Position numbers and translations under genes: made by a program. A stretch of DNA of 10,785 bases from Candidatus Magasanikiibacteriota bacterium (GTDB taxonomy: Bacteria; Patescibacteriota; Patescibacteriia; Magasanikbacterales; UBA922). Numbering within the stretch: the stretch's first letter is position 1; each line of letters opens with the position of its first letter. Shown piece by piece: positions 10,518-10,785 of the stretch. The notes under the pieces were generated by a model. The model searched no databases and was not told the DNA's origin. It worked only from the letters and a program-made list of their open reading frames with translations. The DNA is taken from the NCBI GenBank assembly GCA_023246555.1, contig JAHFIC010000014.1:7211-17995 (forward strand), written 5' to 3'.

Positions 10518-10785
10518 TCAACGCGACAATGCGAGTGGCGTGAATTTTTGCACGCTCACCACTCGCCACCATTTGGCGACGAAGAAGATAAACGCTCCGC
10601 ACTCTTGTAGATCAAGGAGGTCAGCCGGCACGCCGTAGCTCGCCGCGGTGAGCGAGATGTTGTGCTCGTGGCCGACCGCAAAGACGACGCGTGCCATCCC
10701 ATGTTGTTCAGTGATGAACGCGTGCATGCGACGGAGCATGTCCTTTGCCGGCTGGTTGCCGAAGAGCTTCGGATCATTCGCGGCG
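10518..10785 (-). CDS. Histidine-phosphatase-like protein, C-terminal part (5' end outside window)
   Basis: The minus-strand frame is open to the window edge, so an internal ATG at 10739 need not be the start. The visible 88 residues include DMLRRMHAFITEQHGMARVV and then FAVGHEHNISLTAASYG, which matches the VxVGHxxxI motif carrying the second catalytic His of the histidine phosphatase superfamily, then a C-terminal strand pair (ECGAFIFFVAKWW). Unlike the 7893-8324 protein, this one keeps the His. The N-terminal RHG site lies beyond the window, so activity cannot be judged. The last two amino acids before the stop overlap nothing; a small hairpin (TGTCGC 10506-10511 with GCGACA 10523-10528) spans the stop codon, and the strong terminator follows. 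Substrate unknown. Confidence 0.55.
   Translation of the reverse strand, partial: AANDPKLFGNQPAKDMLRRMHAFITEQHGMARVVFAVGHEHNISLTAASYGVPADLLDLQECGAFIFFVAKWWRVVSVQKFTPLALSR

Noticed and set aside
1..10785. TGA recoded as Gly (as in some CPR lineages)
   Set aside because: The conserved genes (rplJ, rplL, the ATP-grasp gene) contain no in-frame TGA, and TGA ends several genes at sensible places.

Overview
The window looks like a piece of a small-genome bacterium of the Candidate Phyla Radiation (Patescibacteria, Parcubacteria-like). This is inferred from the gene families: a DUF3105 membrane protein, a duplicated M23-like barrel protein without catalytic residues, a degenerate PP2C-like membrane protein with a beta-propeller, a short TsaB, a small stand-alone GIY-YIG protein, and rplJ-rplL as a two-gene unit. 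Other clues are weak or absent Shine-Dalgarno sequences, very tight packing, and perfect hairpin repeats between and inside genes. TGA is used as stop, so nothing suggests a recoded genetic code. Base composition is near-balanced except for the AT-rich GIY-YIG gene.

Layout. 1-483 (+): 3' part of a DUF3105 membrane protein. 488-927 (+): a small membrane protein readable only across several frames. 899-2866 (-): long secreted or anchored protein with two M23-like domains and a proline-rich linker. 2993-3067 (-): intact tRNA-Glu(UUC). 3046-3315 (-): GIY-YIG protein whose last codons lie inside that tRNA. 3324-3404 (-): broken second copy of the tRNA-Glu 5' half, split in the anticodon by a 36-bp double hairpin. 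3425-3475: divergent promoters sharing one -35 region. 3482-4557 (+): L10 leader RNA, rplJ and rplL, ending in a bidirectional terminator. 4599-6662 (-): PP2C-like / membrane / propeller protein. 6671-6813: divergent control region with overlapping promoters inside an inverted repeat. 6819-7849 (+): winged-helix/nucleotidyltransferase-like regulator and tsaB. 7893-8324 (-): histidine-phosphatase-fold protein lacking its catalytic residues. 8427-10501 (+): two translationally coupled genes for a split PEP-utilising (dikinase-type) enzyme. 10518-10785 (-): C-terminal part of a second histidine-phosphatase-like protein.

How it works together. The centre is a translation block: tRNA-Glu and rplJL diverge from one shared -35, and rplJL carries the classic L10-responsive leader; tsaB adds tRNA modification. 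The right side holds a split phosphotransfer enzyme: one subunit has the ATP-grasp domain, the other the swivelling phosphohistidine domain, and no PEP-binding TIM barrel is present in the window. It lies between two histidine-phosphatase-like genes. Convergent gene pairs share terminators, in two cases placed inside the 3' coding end of the opposing gene.

The observations most worth a second look are the tRNA-Glu duplication around the GIY-YIG gene, the split dikinase of reversed domain order with an unassigned N-terminal domain, and the histidine phosphatase homologue without catalytic residues. No CRISPR array, rRNA, complete insertion sequence or integrase gene was seen.
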